Made by a program: the position numbers and the translations under genes. The notes under the pieces are model-generated. The model was not told where the DNA came from. It saw only the letters and a program-made list of their open reading frames with translations, and searched no databases. A DNA stretch of 48,060 bases from Youngiibacter multivorans (lineage in GTDB: Bacteria > Bacillota > Clostridia > Clostridiales > Clostridiaceae), in assembly GCF_017873395.1 (NCBI RefSeq), contig NZ_JAGGKC010000031.1, positions 1 to 48,060 of the forward strand, written 5' to 3'. Numbering within the stretch: the stretch's first letter is position 1; every line of letters starts with the position of its first letter. This document shows positions 35,633-44,458 of the stretch, piece by piece.

Positions 35633-35713
35633 TTCTGCTGGCTTCAATTCCAAGTTTCAGGAGTATTTAGCAAACGAGTCTGTGGCTGCATCAATTTGCT
35701 CGGCGTCAGGTGT
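35633..35713 (-). pseudogene. remnant of a DUF4846 lipoprotein gene
   Basis: On the minus strand this stretch reads TPDAEQIDAATDSFAKYS, stop, NLELKPAEK. The intact DUF4846 gene 3 kb away has PPEGSERLEAATGSFAEYL, Q, NLKLKAYG at its residues 59-85. DNA identity is also visible (GTGGCTGC core). No start, ribosome site or continuation exists on either side, and one in-frame stop interrupts it. It is a decayed fragment of a paralogue. Confidence 0.75.
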
Positions 35714-35748
35714 CATCTCAGTTTAAGTATGAAAGAAGTTATTGAACA

Positions 35749-35805
35749 TAACATTGAAAAAAAGAAGAATATATGTTATTTTTAATATTTAACATAAATA
35801 TGTTA
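35749..35805 (+). promoter_or_regulatory. operator repeats of the AbiE-like module
   Basis: Four related half-sites: TAACAT (35749-35754), TATGTTA (35772-35778), TAACATA (35790-35796) and TATGTTA (35799-35805). The last two form a tight palindrome with a two-base centre. They lie 21-77 bases before the regulator start, in AT-rich promoter sequence, as expected for an autoregulated toxin-antitoxin operon. Confidence 0.6.
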
Positions 35806-35825
35806 CATATTAAAAAGGTGGTATT

Positions 35826-36773
35826 ATGAAAGAGTATTTAGAGCAGAGTCTAAAAAGAAAGATTGAGATAACAGTATTTGATAAGACTGAGTCTTTGCCG
35901 CTTCAATATGTTGGCTTATATCATTTACATTCGGTAAATATGGATGGGGTTCAGTGGCTTATTGCTGAGCCAAAGGAGAAACCTGGACTGGCATCCATGA
36001 GGAAAAATCAGAGGCAACTGGAGAAATTGACTGGTCTGAACTGTGCTTTATATCTTAAAAGCATTAACAGCTATTCGAAAGATATTATGGTAAATGAGGG
36101 GATTCCATTCATAGTTGAAGGTAAGCAGATCTACCTCCCATTTATTGGAGTACTTTTGGCTACTGAAGGTAATAGAGCATTAGCACCGGTCAGCCAAGTC
36201 TCTTTTCTGACACAGAGGCTTCTTATTCTCGCTTTGTATGGCAAATGGCAGGAAATGACAGTGACAAAGATTGCAGAAAGCTTAGGAATGACAAAGATGT
36301 CAGTCTCCAGGTGCCTTGACGAGATAGAGTATCTTGAGATACCGGTACTTGCTTTGAAAGGTAAGTCACGTGTGATAACTATTAATCGAAAGACAAAAGA
36401 ACTTTGGGAGGAAATCCAGCCGATTCTTAGAAATCCGGTCATCATAACCTATGATTTGGAAGAAGATTTAAAACTTGCGGTAAAAGCAGGAATGTCTGCT
36501 CTTTGTGAATATTCCATGCTGGAAGACAATCCATATCCAACCTATGCAATAACAAAGAAGGATTTGCAGGTATTGAAGATAACAAAAAAACAGCTTGTCC
36601 CAAGAGGGGAGGAAAAGGGCTGTGCTATTCAGGTACTTGGATATTACATCAATTTCCAAAATAGGAATGTGGTAGATCCGTTGACAGTGCTTCTGTCGTT
36701 AAGCGATGAAGAAAAATCTGATGATAGAGTGAAACTTTCGGTGGATGAGATGCTAAGGGAGTATGCATGGTAA
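35826..36773 (+). CDS. winged-helix regulator, probable AbiEi-like antitoxin partner
   Basis: 315 residues with a helix-turn-helix around 150-180 (MTVTKIAESLGMTKMSVSRCLDEIEYLEI) inside a MarR/winged-helix-like region. The flanking domains are not recognised. It overlaps by seven bases a gene for an AbiEii-like nucleotidyltransferase, and repeated operator half-sites lie upstream. This suggests the regulator/antitoxin half of an AbiE-type (type IV) toxin-antitoxin or abortive-infection module. The domain order differs from classical AbiEi, whose winged helix is N-terminal, so the family call is inference from context. Its A+T-rich coding differs from the neighbours and suggests acquisition. 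Confidence 0.6.
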   Translation: MKEYLEQSLKRKIEITVFDKTESLPLQYVGLYHLHSVNMDGVQWLIAEPKEKPGLASMRKNQRQLEKLTGLNCALYLKSINSYSKDIMVNEGIPFIVEGKQIYLPFIGVLLATEGNRALAPVSQVSFLTQRLLILALYGKWQEMTVTKIAESLGMTKMSVSRCLDEIEYLEIPVLALKGKSRVITINRKTKELWEEIQPILRNPVIITYDLEEDLKLAVKAGMSALCEYSMLEDNPYPTYAITKKDLQVLKITKKQLVPRGEEKGCAIQVLGYYINFQNRNVVDPLTVLLSLSDEEKSDDRVKLSVDEMLREYAW

Positions 36774-37054
36774 AGGGATTAGATATTTTCGAGGAATACT
36801 TTAAAAATTACGAGAATCAGTATGTGCTAATCGGTGGAGCAGCATGCGATATCATTTTTTCAAATAACGATTCACAATTTAGGGCAACAAGGGATCTCGA
36901 TATAGTGCTAATAATTGAGGCTTTGACACCAGAATTTGCCAATCAATTTTGGAGATTTGTATCAGATGCAGACTACAGACATCGTGTGGCGAGTACAGGA
37001 GAACCACAATTCTATCGATTTGATAAGCCTATTGCTGAAGTTTGTTCAAAATGA
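36767..37054 (+). pseudogene. truncated AbiEii-like nucleotidyltransferase
   Basis: 95 residues: VLIGGAACDIIF, FRATRDLDIVLIIEAL, FANQFWRFVSDADY, QFYRFDKPIAE. This is the nucleotidyltransferase core (GG...D-x-D) of AbiEii-type toxins, which normally run to about 250 residues. The frame stops at 37052, while MIELFS, the usual continuation, appears one base earlier in another frame (from 37051), next to an A-run. That points to a one-base deletion. Downstream of it no long homologous frame is visible, so the 3' part is also lost. Probably inactive. Confidence 0.75.
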
Positions 37055-37578
37055 TAGAGTTGTTCTCAATAATATTGACAATGTGCTATAGTATTACGAA
37101 AAAATGGTCTTGAGACCATAAAAGCGGAATGGAGATTATCGATGAAGATAAATAGAGATGGATACCAAATGAAAATGGAATTGCAACATTGGGTATTAGA
37201 GAGTTTCTTTTAAAGGAGAATAGCCTGGATTTGTGAAAGAAGCAGACAGCTGAATTGTGAACAGAATGGTATTAATAAAAGCCCATTCTATGGGAATCGA
37301 TTCATTTCTGATTGGATTCAGCATCATTTAAAATATTCTGGATGTATGCTATTAGTATCGCGGGAAAATGAAAATCTTCCGGAACATACGGAGAGAAAGG
37401 CTGCAATTTGAGAAACTAACCAGGACGGTTATCAATTGTGGATAGGGTACTGACGGGGAGAGAAGAATATGATATGGCTTTGTGAAAATTTGACATTTAA
37501 TAGTTGTGCTTACAAGGATTGAAAGCTTCGGGATTATTGAAAAATTAAGAAAATTCACAGTGAAAATAGAACACAAAG
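37055..37578. other. AT-rich gene-free stretch after the broken nucleotidyltransferase
   Basis: No reading frame with a ribosome site is visible. It contains a 16-bp inverted repeat (ATGGTCT / AGACCAT, 37104-37119). Probably decayed 3' sequence of the accessory module; I cannot recognise any protein remnant beyond MIELFS. Confidence 0.5.
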
Positions 37579-37620
37579 AAAGCTAAGATCCCTTGTTATG
37601 AAAAGGTATCTTAGCTTTTT
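37579..37620. terminator. hairpin terminator
   Basis: AAAGCTAAGAT (37579-37589) / ATCTTAGCTTT (37608-37618) with inner CCTT / AAGG pairing and a T-run. It closes the island on the plus strand and probably also the minus-strand genes that converge on it. Confidence 0.75.
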
Positions 37621-37650
37621 CAACCCCAAAGGGCAAGTAAAGACAGATGA

Positions 37651-37878
37651 TTATTCTTTCAAATCCTGTTCATTCAGTACCACATGGAAGGCAACATATC
37701 CGCAGCTGCTGCAGACTGAAGCAGTAAGCCTTAAAGGCACTTCAGTGCCTGAGCCTCTGGTCTTTTTCGCGACCTTAAGCAATGAGAATGGATAGGATTC
37801 TGTGATTCTTGACATGTCCAGATATGGGATGTAGCCTTCTTCCATCTCTGATGAGCATTCGGGGCAGATTCTTACCAT
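37651..37878 (-). CDS. small zinc-ribbon protein
   Basis: 75 residues. N-terminal C-P-E-C and C-terminal C-S-S-C make a four-Cys zinc ribbon around a basic, Ser/Thr-rich middle. TAGGAGG lies five bases before the ATG. It follows the DUF4846 lipoprotein gene by nine bases and is probably its operon partner. Function unknown. Confidence 0.75.
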   Translation of the reverse strand: MVRICPECSSEMEEGYIPYLDMSRITESYPFSLLKVAKKTRGSGTEVPLRLTASVCSSCGYVAFHVVLNEQDLKE

Positions 37879-37887
37879 AATTTCCTC

Positions 37888-38772
37888 CTACTTCTTTGGA
37901 AACCTTCTTAGGCTTCCTTCAGGGAATGTCCAATGTGGAGTAATCAGCTCACCCTTCTCAAGAGTGTACCAGGGGCTGATTTCAGGGTTGGACAGATTTC
38001 TTAATACCTGTGTCTCCTGTGCCGGCATGTAGCTTTGGGCGAGAATGAAATACCTGGTTCCTGTCATTTTGTCTATAGCCATGTCTACTACTATCACAGC
38101 ATGTCCTGGTGACCCGGCAACTATGAAGACGTCCCCTATCTCCATTTCCATCATGTCGACCGGTTCGAGCTGCTTCTTCAGGGAGATTGTGCTGGCGTAT
38201 GAATGAACCACATCCATGTACCTTCTGAAGCTTGTATAGGAGGTGTCATTGTTTGGACCTGCAGCCCAGGATGCATTGTTTCCGTTAAGTACCACCTTCC
38301 TGCCACTTGACCACGTCTTAAAGTCGCATTTGAATCCACTTACAAAATTAAAGGAGATCTTATCGAATTCACCTTTTGCATAATGGTACTCACCCTTGAG
38401 CCTCATAATAGCATCTGCGCACTGCTGCAGATTCCTTTCGGTTATATCCTGGTCAATCACAGAAATGTAGGCAAAGTCTGATTTCTCCCTGCCGTCATAG
38501 TAAAGGACCTTTTCACCATAGGCTTTTAGCTTCAGGTTCTGCAGATATTCTGCAAATGAGCCTGTGGCTGCTTCAAGACGCTCTGATCCTTCAGGTGGGA
38601 GGAACCTCTCCCTAATGGTAGCGCCGACTTCATTTATGATTTCAGCCTTCGCTGCCTGGGTTGATTCCGTTGGCTCTGTGATAGCTGATGTTTCAGTAGG
38701 AATGTTGTTTACGCATCCCGACAGGGTAATGGTAATTGAAAGGATTGCTATGATCAGTTTTAGCTTATTCAC
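37888..38772 (-). CDS. DUF4846 domain lipoprotein
   Basis: 294 residues from a GTG start with GGAGG upstream. The lipoprotein signal peptide is MNKLKLIIAILSITITLSGC. A Thr/Ser/Glu-rich linker leads to the DUF4846 domain: LPPEGSERLEAATGSFAEYLQNL, QCADAIMRLKGEYHYAKG, KEEL-like PVDMMEMEIGDVFIVAGSPGHAVIVVDMA. The HAVIVVD segment recalls peptidase/amidase-like folds, but no catalytic set can be assigned. Presumed surface protein of unknown function. A fragment of a second copy lies at about 35.7 kb. Confidence 0.8.
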   Translation of the reverse strand: MNKLKLIIAILSITITLSGCVNNIPTETSAITEPTESTQAAKAEIINEVGATIRERFLPPEGSERLEAATGSFAEYLQNLKLKAYGEKVLYYDGREKSDFAYISVIDQDITERNLQQCADAIMRLKGEYHYAKGEFDKISFNFVSGFKCDFKTWSSGRKVVLNGNNASWAAGPNNDTSYTSFRRYMDVVHSYASTISLKKQLEPVDMMEMEIGDVFIVAGSPGHAVIVVDMAIDKMTGTRYFILAQSYMPAQETQVLRNLSNPEISPWYTLEKGELITPHWTFPEGSLRRFPKK

Positions 38773-38950
38773 ATCTTTCCTCCGTCTATAAATACACTGT
38801 TATACCTACCGCAATTATATACAATAGCTGAATGAGAGTTGTTACAATTCAGAGAATGGATGAAGTTTTAGCAGTTCGAGAAAACTCTGCAAATGGGTAA
38901 ATGTATGACCTCCATGGTTGTGATGTATGAAAGTTGTCTGAAATGAGAGA

Positions 38951-38993
38951 AACCCTCTGAGTGCAGATAGTTGCTATCTTTACTCAGAGGGTT
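38951..38993 (-). terminator. aspS terminator
   Basis: AACCCTCTGAGT / ACTCAGAGGGTT, a 12-bp stem with an inner GATAG / CTATC hairpin, 49 bases past the aspS stop. Confidence 0.8.
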
Positions 38994-39041
38994 ATCTCTA
39001 TTGAAATCTCCAATGGGATTAGTCACAGTTTACATAGTGTA

Positions 39042-40775
39042 CTATCTCATCTTGATATGTACTTCCTTAAGTTGTTTCTCTGTTACTTCTCCTGGTGCTC
39101 CTAGAAGCAGGTCCTGACCGTTGGAGTTTAGCGGGAATGCGATAACTTCCCTTATATTCTCGTGTCCTGCAAGCATCATGACAATCCTGTCAACTCCAGG
39201 AGCCATTCCTGCGTGAGGTGGTGCGCCATAGGAGAATGCGGTATAAAGGGCTCCGAATTTTTCCTTGAGTACATCCTCAGAGTAGCCTGCTATACTGAAG
39301 GCTTCCTTCATGATGTCGGGCCTGTGGTTCCTGACTGCGCCTGATGAAAGCTCTATGCCGTTGCACACTATGTCATACTGCCATGCTTTTATCGTGAGTG
39401 GGTCATCATACTTCAGTGCATCCATTCCGCCCTGAGGCATGGAGAACGGGTTGTGTGTGAAGTCTATCTTTCCGGTTTCCTCATTAGTTTCATACATTGG
39501 GAAGTCCACAATGAAGCACATCTCGAACTTGTCCTCCTGAAGGAGTCCAAGCTCAGTGCAGAGCTTTGTCCTTATCTGTCCGGAGAACCTGTCAACCTTA
39601 GTCTTCTTGTCTGATATGAAGTATACTGTATCTCCGTCTTTCAAGTCGCACATTTCAATTAGTTCTGCTTTTTTCTCATCTGAAAGGAACTTGTCGATCG
39701 GACCCTTGAATGAGCCATCGGAAAGTGTAAGATATCCTAAGCCCTTCATGCCGATAGCGACTGCGTAATCAAACATGTTCTCGAAGAACGAGCGTGACAT
39801 GCCTGAGCAGTTGGCCTTGATTCCCCTTACCGGTTTGCCTTTGAAGGGAGCAAAATCAACATTGAGGAAGAAATCCGTGAGGTCATCTATCAGCAGAGGA
39901 TTCCTGAGGTCAGGCTTGTCCGTTCCGTACCTGAGCATACTTTCCTCGAAGGATATCCTTCTGAAGGGAGGCTTTGAGACCTCTTTGTCGGAAAACCTGC
40001 TGAATGTGCTGTAAAGAACTGATTCGGCAACCTCAAACACATCCTCTTGGTCAGCGAATGCCATCTCGAAGTCAAGCTGGTAGAATTCTCCTGGCGACCT
40101 GTCGAGCCTTGCGTCCTCGTCCCTGAAGCATGGTGCTATCTGGAAGTATCTGTCAAAGCCTGATGCCATGAGGAGCTGCTTGAACTGCTGTGGAGCCTGC
40201 GGAAGAGCATAGAACTTTCCTCTGTGCTTTCTGCTTGGAACCAGATAATCCCTTGCTCCTTCAGGTGAAGACATTGTTAATATCGGAGTCTGCATTTCCA
40301 GAAAGCCCATTTCTTCCATCTGATGCCTTAGGTGGCTGATTACTTTAGACCTTAGCACCATATCCTTGTGGACAAGTGGATTCCTGAGGTCGAGGAACCT
40401 GTACTTGAGCCTAAGCTCTTCCCTTGTTTCCCTGGACCTTGCTGGCTCGAAGGGCAGTGATGCGCTACAGGAGGAAAGAAGAGTTATGGAGTCCGAGTGG
40501 ACCTCAACAGTTCCGGTGTCTATCTTCCTGTTGACTGTCTCCTCATCCCTCATCACAACTTTTCCGGTGACTGAGATGACAGACTCCTTATGTATGCCGT
40601 GGATCTTTGTCTCGTCGTGAAGTACCACCTGGGTCATACCCTCCTGGTCTCTCAGGTCGATGAATATGACTCCACCGTGGTTCCTTATGGTGTCGACCCA
40701 GCCTGCAAGAGTAACCTCTTTGCCGATGTCGGTCTGTCTTATCGAATTGCAGTGTGTAGTCCTAAAGCTCTGCAT
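39042..40775 (-). CDS. aspS: aspartyl-tRNA synthetase
   Basis: 577 residues of the bacterial type. N-terminal OB-fold (TLAGWVDTIRNHGGVIFIDLRDQEG), class II motif 2 FRDEDARLDRSPGEFYQLDFEMAFA, an inserted GAD domain, and motif 3 GMAPGVDRIVMML. CAGGAGGAC precedes the ATG. It lies downstream of asnA with a T-box leader between. Whether it also charges tRNA-Asn (non-discriminating) cannot be settled by eye. Confidence 0.95.
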   Translation of the reverse strand: MQSFRTTHCNSIRQTDIGKEVTLAGWVDTIRNHGGVIFIDLRDQEGMTQVVLHDETKIHGIHKESVISVTGKVVMRDEETVNRKIDTGTVEVHSDSITLLSSCSASLPFEPARSRETREELRLKYRFLDLRNPLVHKDMVLRSKVISHLRHQMEEMGFLEMQTPILTMSSPEGARDYLVPSRKHRGKFYALPQAPQQFKQLLMASGFDRYFQIAPCFRDEDARLDRSPGEFYQLDFEMAFADQEDVFEVAESVLYSTFSRFSDKEVSKPPFRRISFEESMLRYGTDKPDLRNPLLIDDLTDFFLNVDFAPFKGKPVRGIKANCSGMSRSFFENMFDYAVAIGMKGLGYLTLSDGSFKGPIDKFLSDEKKAELIEMCDLKDGDTVYFISDKKTKVDRFSGQIRTKLCTELGLLQEDKFEMCFIVDFPMYETNEETGKIDFTHNPFSMPQGGMDALKYDDPLTIKAWQYDIVCNGIELSSGAVRNHRPDIMKEAFSIAGYSEDVLKEKFGALYTAFSYGAPPHAGMAPGVDRIVMMLAGHENIREVIAFPLNSNGQDLLLGAPGEVTEKQLKEVHIKMR

Positions 40776-40799
40776 TTTTTTGTCCTCCTGTCATTTTTG

Positions 40800-41005
40800 G
40801 TACGAAAAAGGGGAATACAATACTATGTATTCCCCGGGACGGGATTATCTCCCGCGGTGCCACCCGAATTAGCCTGAAGGCTCACTCAAAACATTATTTT
40901 GTTCATCCTTGGAGTGTTCCCCGTCAGCTACTCTCATGATTGCGCTTTCAGTCTGGTGGCGCTATCTCCCTGTGATGATTTCCATTTTAGACGGAATCTC
41001 TTCGG
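40800..41005 (-). promoter_or_regulatory. T-box leader between asnA and aspS
   Basis: On the minus strand the conserved T-box GGGTGGCACCGCGG is followed by a terminator (GGGGAATAC / GTATTCCCC and TTTTT, 40806-40836). An AAGAG motif just after the asnA stop marks the 5' side of stem I. The specifier is unclear: GAC (Asp) occurs at 40923-40925, but alignment to the two other T-boxes here would place ACT in that slot. No promoter is seen between asnA and this leader. Confidence 0.82.
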
Positions 41006-41007
41006 TT

Positions 41008-41991
41008 TTACAGGAGCGTTACTCCCATGTCGTTCATTTCTCTAATCATGCTTTCTGGCCATATGGAGCACTGTACTTCACCTATATGGTATTTCCTGAG
41101 AAGGAACTGGCAGATTCTTGACTGGCCGATTCCTCCACCCATTGTCTGGGGAAGCTCGTCTGCTACAAGAGCCTTGTGGAAAGGAAGCTCCAGTCTGTCC
41201 AAAGCCCCGGCCTTTTCTAGCTGCACTGAGAGTGTCTTCGAATCAACCCTAATTCCCATTGAGGAAAGCTCGAGGACATCGTCATGTACCGGGTTGAAGA
41301 AGAGGAGGTCTCCGTTAAGCGACCAATCATCGTAGTCAGGAGCTCTGCCATCATGCTTCTGACCGTCTGCAAGCAGGTCACCAATGCCGATCAGGAAGTA
41401 TGCTCCTGTCTTTATCGCAAATTCCCTTTCTCTCTCTTTGGGAGTTGTTCCGGGATACATTGCAAGCAACTCTTCTGTTGTTATGAACGACAGGGAGTCA
41501 GGCAGTATGGGCTGTATGAACGGATACTTCGCATGAAGCATAGTCTCAGCGTCCTTGAATATCGAGTATATTATGCTTACTGTGGACTTCAGCGTATCAA
41601 GGTCCCTTTCACCAGCTCCAATTATCTTCTCCCAGTCCCACTGATCGACGTAGATGCTGTGAATTTTGTCCAGGTCCTCGTCTCTTCTGATTGCGTTCAT
41701 GTTTGTGTAGAGCCCTTCGCCAAGCGTGAAGCTGTAATCCTTCAGGGCCTTCCTCTTCCACTTTGCCAGTGACTGAACTATCTCTATGTGGTTTCCTGTT
41801 GACTTGACATCAAATGATACAGGTCTTTCGATGCCGTTAAGGTCATCGTTCAGGCCTGTGCCTATCTCCACGAACAGCGGTGCGGATACCCTTGTGAGGT
41901 TGAGCCTCTCTGATAACTCGTGCTCAAAGAACACCTTTATCATCTTGATTGCCTTTTGTGTTTCCTTCGGACTCATCTGTGATTTGTACAA
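41008..41991 (-). CDS. asnA: aspartate-ammonia ligase
   Basis: Makes asparagine from aspartate, ammonia and ATP. 327 residues from a TTG start with AGGAGG at the expected distance. Class II synthetase-like fold with IGTGLNDDLNGIERPVSFD, VDQWDWEKII, MYPGTTPKEREREFA and the C-terminal MGGGIGQSRICQFLL. The ammonia-dependent form suits an ammonia-rich anaerobic lifestyle. Preceded by an Asn-specific T-box and followed by a second T-box and aspS. Confidence 0.95.
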   Translation of the reverse strand: MYKSQMSPKETQKAIKMIKVFFEHELSERLNLTRVSAPLFVEIGTGLNDDLNGIERPVSFDVKSTGNHIEIVQSLAKWKRKALKDYSFTLGEGLYTNMNAIRRDEDLDKIHSIYVDQWDWEKIIGAGERDLDTLKSTVSIIYSIFKDAETMLHAKYPFIQPILPDSLSFITTEELLAMYPGTTPKEREREFAIKTGAYFLIGIGDLLADGQKHDGRAPDYDDWSLNGDLLFFNPVHDDVLELSSMGIRVDSKTLSVQLEKAGALDRLELPFHKALVADELPQTMGGGIGQSRICQFLLRKYHIGEVQCSIWPESMIREMNDMGVTLL

Positions 41992-42015
41992 TTTGATTTC
42001 CTCCTGAATATAAAA

Positions 42016-42285
42016 AATCCCTTCATCCCTATACAGGGACGAAAGGAAGGCTCTTCCGCGGTACCACCCAGCTTAACTCCATTGGAGCTCACTTTTTAAG
42101 ACACAGGCATAGGTAATGCCGATATCCGACTCCGTTATCGGGGAGTTCCGGCCAGGTCTACTTGCCTAAGAGGCTTTCCTCTGGCGGCTCTGAGATGTTC
42201 TTCAGCTATGCTCCTGCACCGGGATCACACCATCCCCGGTTCTCTTTGTCTTTGCACATAACATACTCTTCTCGTCAATGCCGAT
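42016..42285 (-). promoter_or_regulatory. T-box leader of asnA, Asn (AAC) specifier
   Basis: Contains stem I with an AAGAG side, the AGAGAACCGGGGATGGTGTG-type distal loop, GAAG-AAC (specifier AAC, 42197-42199), the T-box GGGTGGTACCGCGG (about 42056-42069), and a terminator (TCCCTGTATAGGGA) with TTTTTT ahead of the ribosome site. The specifier agrees with the gene product. Confidence 0.88.
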
Positions 42286-42296
42286 TATTATTTTCA

Positions 42297-42324
42297 ATTA
42301 TAAGCATTTTGTCTGTCCTGTCAA
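42297..42324 (-). promoter_or_regulatory. promoter of the asnA-aspS operon
   Basis: TTGACA, 16 bases, TATAAT on the minus strand, both perfect. The stretch 42325-42577 towards the tRNA promoter holds nothing recognisable. Confidence 0.85.
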
Positions 42325-42577
42325 CAAGAATCTTTTTAGATTTCAGCCCAAAATTGCAACTAATTCGGTTGGAACTTCACGAAGTGATTTTTACGGTCTG
42401 CACCATATCACTATAAGCATTGTCCGGTAATAGTGTCACTAAGATGGATTTGTTTCGGGATATTTCTGATGTCATAAAATAGCGGGTGCTTATTCCTACA
42501 TTTTATAGCAGCAGACAGGATATGAATTGGATAATTTTTATGGTCAATTTTTATCGTAAATATTTGAAAAATTACTG

Positions 42578-42605
42578 TTGCATTAATCCAAAACATTGCT
42601 ATAAT
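42578..42605 (+). promoter_or_regulatory. promoter of tRNA-Asn
   Basis: TTGCAT (42578-42583), 16 bases, TATAAT (42600-42605), 17 bases before the mature tRNA. Confidence 0.8.
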
Positions 42606-42622
42606 AGTCTTTGTAATGACGT

Positions 42623-42697
<75 letters not shown>

Positions 42698-42711
42698 TTT
42701 TTTTTATAACT

Positions 42712-42892
42712 GAATAACTCGCAATGAATGGGAAGAGTAACGAGAAAAGTCTTCAAGAGACCGGACGGCTGGTGTAAGATCCGGAGGCAGTATCGTGAAC
42801 GGAGCCCATGAGCGTGTGAATGCAAGAGCAGGGCAATGCCAAGAAAGGTGGAACCGCGGATAATATCCGTCCTTTCGTTGAGCAGGCCTTTT
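42712..42892 (+). promoter_or_regulatory. T-box leader of glyS
   Basis: Stem I has TGGG / CCCA base pairs around the specifier loop GAAC-GGA (GGA, Gly, 42801-42803) and a distal CCGGACGGCTGGTG loop. The T-box GGTGGAACCGCGG lies in an antiterminator closed by GAAAGG / CCTTTC. A T7 run marks the terminator end. No separate promoter is evident after the tRNA gene. Confidence 0.87.
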
Positions 42893-42922
42893 TTTATTAT
42901 TTTATTTTGGGGAGGAAAAGAA

Positions 42923-44311
42923 ATGACTGAGAAGACAATGGATAAGATCGTAGCGCTTTCCAAGGGCAGAGGCTTCGTGTATCCGGGATCGGAAATATAT
43001 GGGGGCCTGGCAAATTCGTGGGATTACGGCCCGCTTGGAGTAGAGCTCAAGAACAACATAAAGAAGGCATGGTGGAAGAGATTCGTGCAGGAGAGCCCGT
43101 ATAATGTTGGACTTGACAGCGCGATACTGATGAACCCTGAAGTCTGGGTTGCATCAGGACATGTAGGCGGCTTCTCTGACCCGCTCATGGACTGCAAGGA
43201 CTGCAAGTCAAGGTTCCGTGCTGACAAGCTTGTCGAGGATGACATGACTTTAAAGGGTGCTGAGGTTGCATCAGCTGACGGCATGAAGGAAGACGAGCTC
43301 ATGAAGTACATCGAGGACAACGGCATCGTATGTCCGAAGTGCGGAAAGAAGAACTTCACAAGCATAAGGAAGTTCAACCTCATGTTCAAGACCTTCATGG
43401 GAATCACCGAGGACAGCAAGAATGAGGTCTACCTGAGGCCTGAGACTGCTCAGGGTATATTCGTTAACTTCAAGAGCGTTGCAAGGACTACCAGGAAGAA
43501 GGTTCCGTTCGGAATAGCCCAGATAGGAAAATCCTTCAGGAATGAGATAACACCAGGAAACTTCATATTCAGGACCAGGGAATTCGAACAGGCTGAGCTT
43601 GAATTCTTCTGCAAGCCGGGAACAGACCTTGAGTGGTTTGCATTCTGGAAGGATTACTGCATGAAGTTCCTTCTTGACCTTGGTCTTGACGCAGAATATG
43701 TCAGGATGAGAGACCACAAGCCTGAAGAGCTTTCTTTCTACAGTGCCGGCACCTCTGACATTGAATACAAATTCCCGTTCGGATGGGGCGAGCTTTGGGG
43801 TATCGCTGACAGGACAAGCTATGACCTGACACAGCATATCAATCACTCCAATGAAGACCTCTCATATGTGGATCCAGTTACCAATGAGAAGTACATCCCT
43901 TATTGCGTTGAGCCTTCAGTAGGTGTAGACAGACTGTTCCTCACATTCCTTGTAGATTCTTATGAGGAGGAGTCACTTGAGAACGGTGAGTCGAGGAATG
44001 TGCTTAAGCTGCATCCTGCACTTGCTCCGTTCAAGGCTGCTGTTCTGCCTCTTTCCAAGAAGCTTTCTGAGAAGGCACTTGAAGTCTACGGACAGCTTTC
44101 GAAGCACTTCATGGTTGACTACGATGAAGCCGGGTCAATCGGTAAGAGATACAGAAGAGAAGATGAAATCGGAACACCGTACTGCATAACTGTTGACTTT
44201 GATACTCTTGAGGACAATACTGTAACAGTCAGAGACAGGGATACCATGGAGCAGATAAGGCTCTCAGTATACGAAGTAGCTGATTATATAAGCAGGAAGC
44301 TTGAGTTCTGA
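42923..44311 (+). CDS. glyS: glycyl-tRNA synthetase, single-chain (dimeric) type
   Basis: 462 residues of the class II alpha2-type enzyme, unlike the glyQ/glyS two-subunit form. Motifs: KGRGFVYPGSEIYGGLANSWDYGPLG, C-x-x-C zinc-like pairs (CKDCKSRF and CPKCGKKN), RPETAQGIFVNF, FRNEITPGNFIFRTREFEQAE, and PSVGVDRLFL. The ATG at 42923 has GGGGAGG upstream; an in-frame ATG at 42836 lies inside the T-box and is rejected. Controlled by the T-box. Confidence 0.95.
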   Translation: MTEKTMDKIVALSKGRGFVYPGSEIYGGLANSWDYGPLGVELKNNIKKAWWKRFVQESPYNVGLDSAILMNPEVWVASGHVGGFSDPLMDCKDCKSRFRADKLVEDDMTLKGAEVASADGMKEDELMKYIEDNGIVCPKCGKKNFTSIRKFNLMFKTFMGITEDSKNEVYLRPETAQGIFVNFKSVARTTRKKVPFGIAQIGKSFRNEITPGNFIFRTREFEQAELEFFCKPGTDLEWFAFWKDYCMKFLLDLGLDAEYVRMRDHKPEELSFYSAGTSDIEYKFPFGWGELWGIADRTSYDLTQHINHSNEDLSYVDPVTNEKYIPYCVEPSVGVDRLFLTFLVDSYEEESLENGESRNVLKLHPALAPFKAAVLPLSKKLSEKALEVYGQLSKHFMVDYDEAGSIGKRYRREDEIGTPYCITVDFDTLEDNTVTVRDRDTMEQIRLSVYEVADYISRKLEF

Positions 44312-44327
44312 TACTTTCCGACATTTT

Positions 44328-44354
44328 AAGGACCGGCCCGATGGGCTGGTCCTT
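44328..44354 (+). terminator. glyS terminator
   Basis: A 12-bp stem AAGGACCGGCCC / GGGCTGGTCCTT around a GAT loop, then a short T-run. Confidence 0.8.
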
Positions 44355-44458
44355 TCAGCTAAAATAGTGGCAATTATACTTGCTTTTACTCTATACTGAA
44401 GGGTGAAGGAAGTATCCTTTAGAAGGATGTACAAATATTTGAAATGCGGGTGTAAGCA

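Noticed and set aside
37055..37578. CRISPR or repeat array in the AT-rich gap
   Set aside because: No direct repeats with regular spacing are present; only one short inverted repeat is seen.
35553..37650. Insertion sequence or integrase carrying the accessory module
   Set aside because: No transposase or integrase gene, terminal repeats or target duplication could be found.
42836..42922. Upstream start for glyS
   Set aside because: The extension is encoded inside the T-box antiterminator; the ATG at 42923 has a strong ribosome site and a family-like N-terminus.
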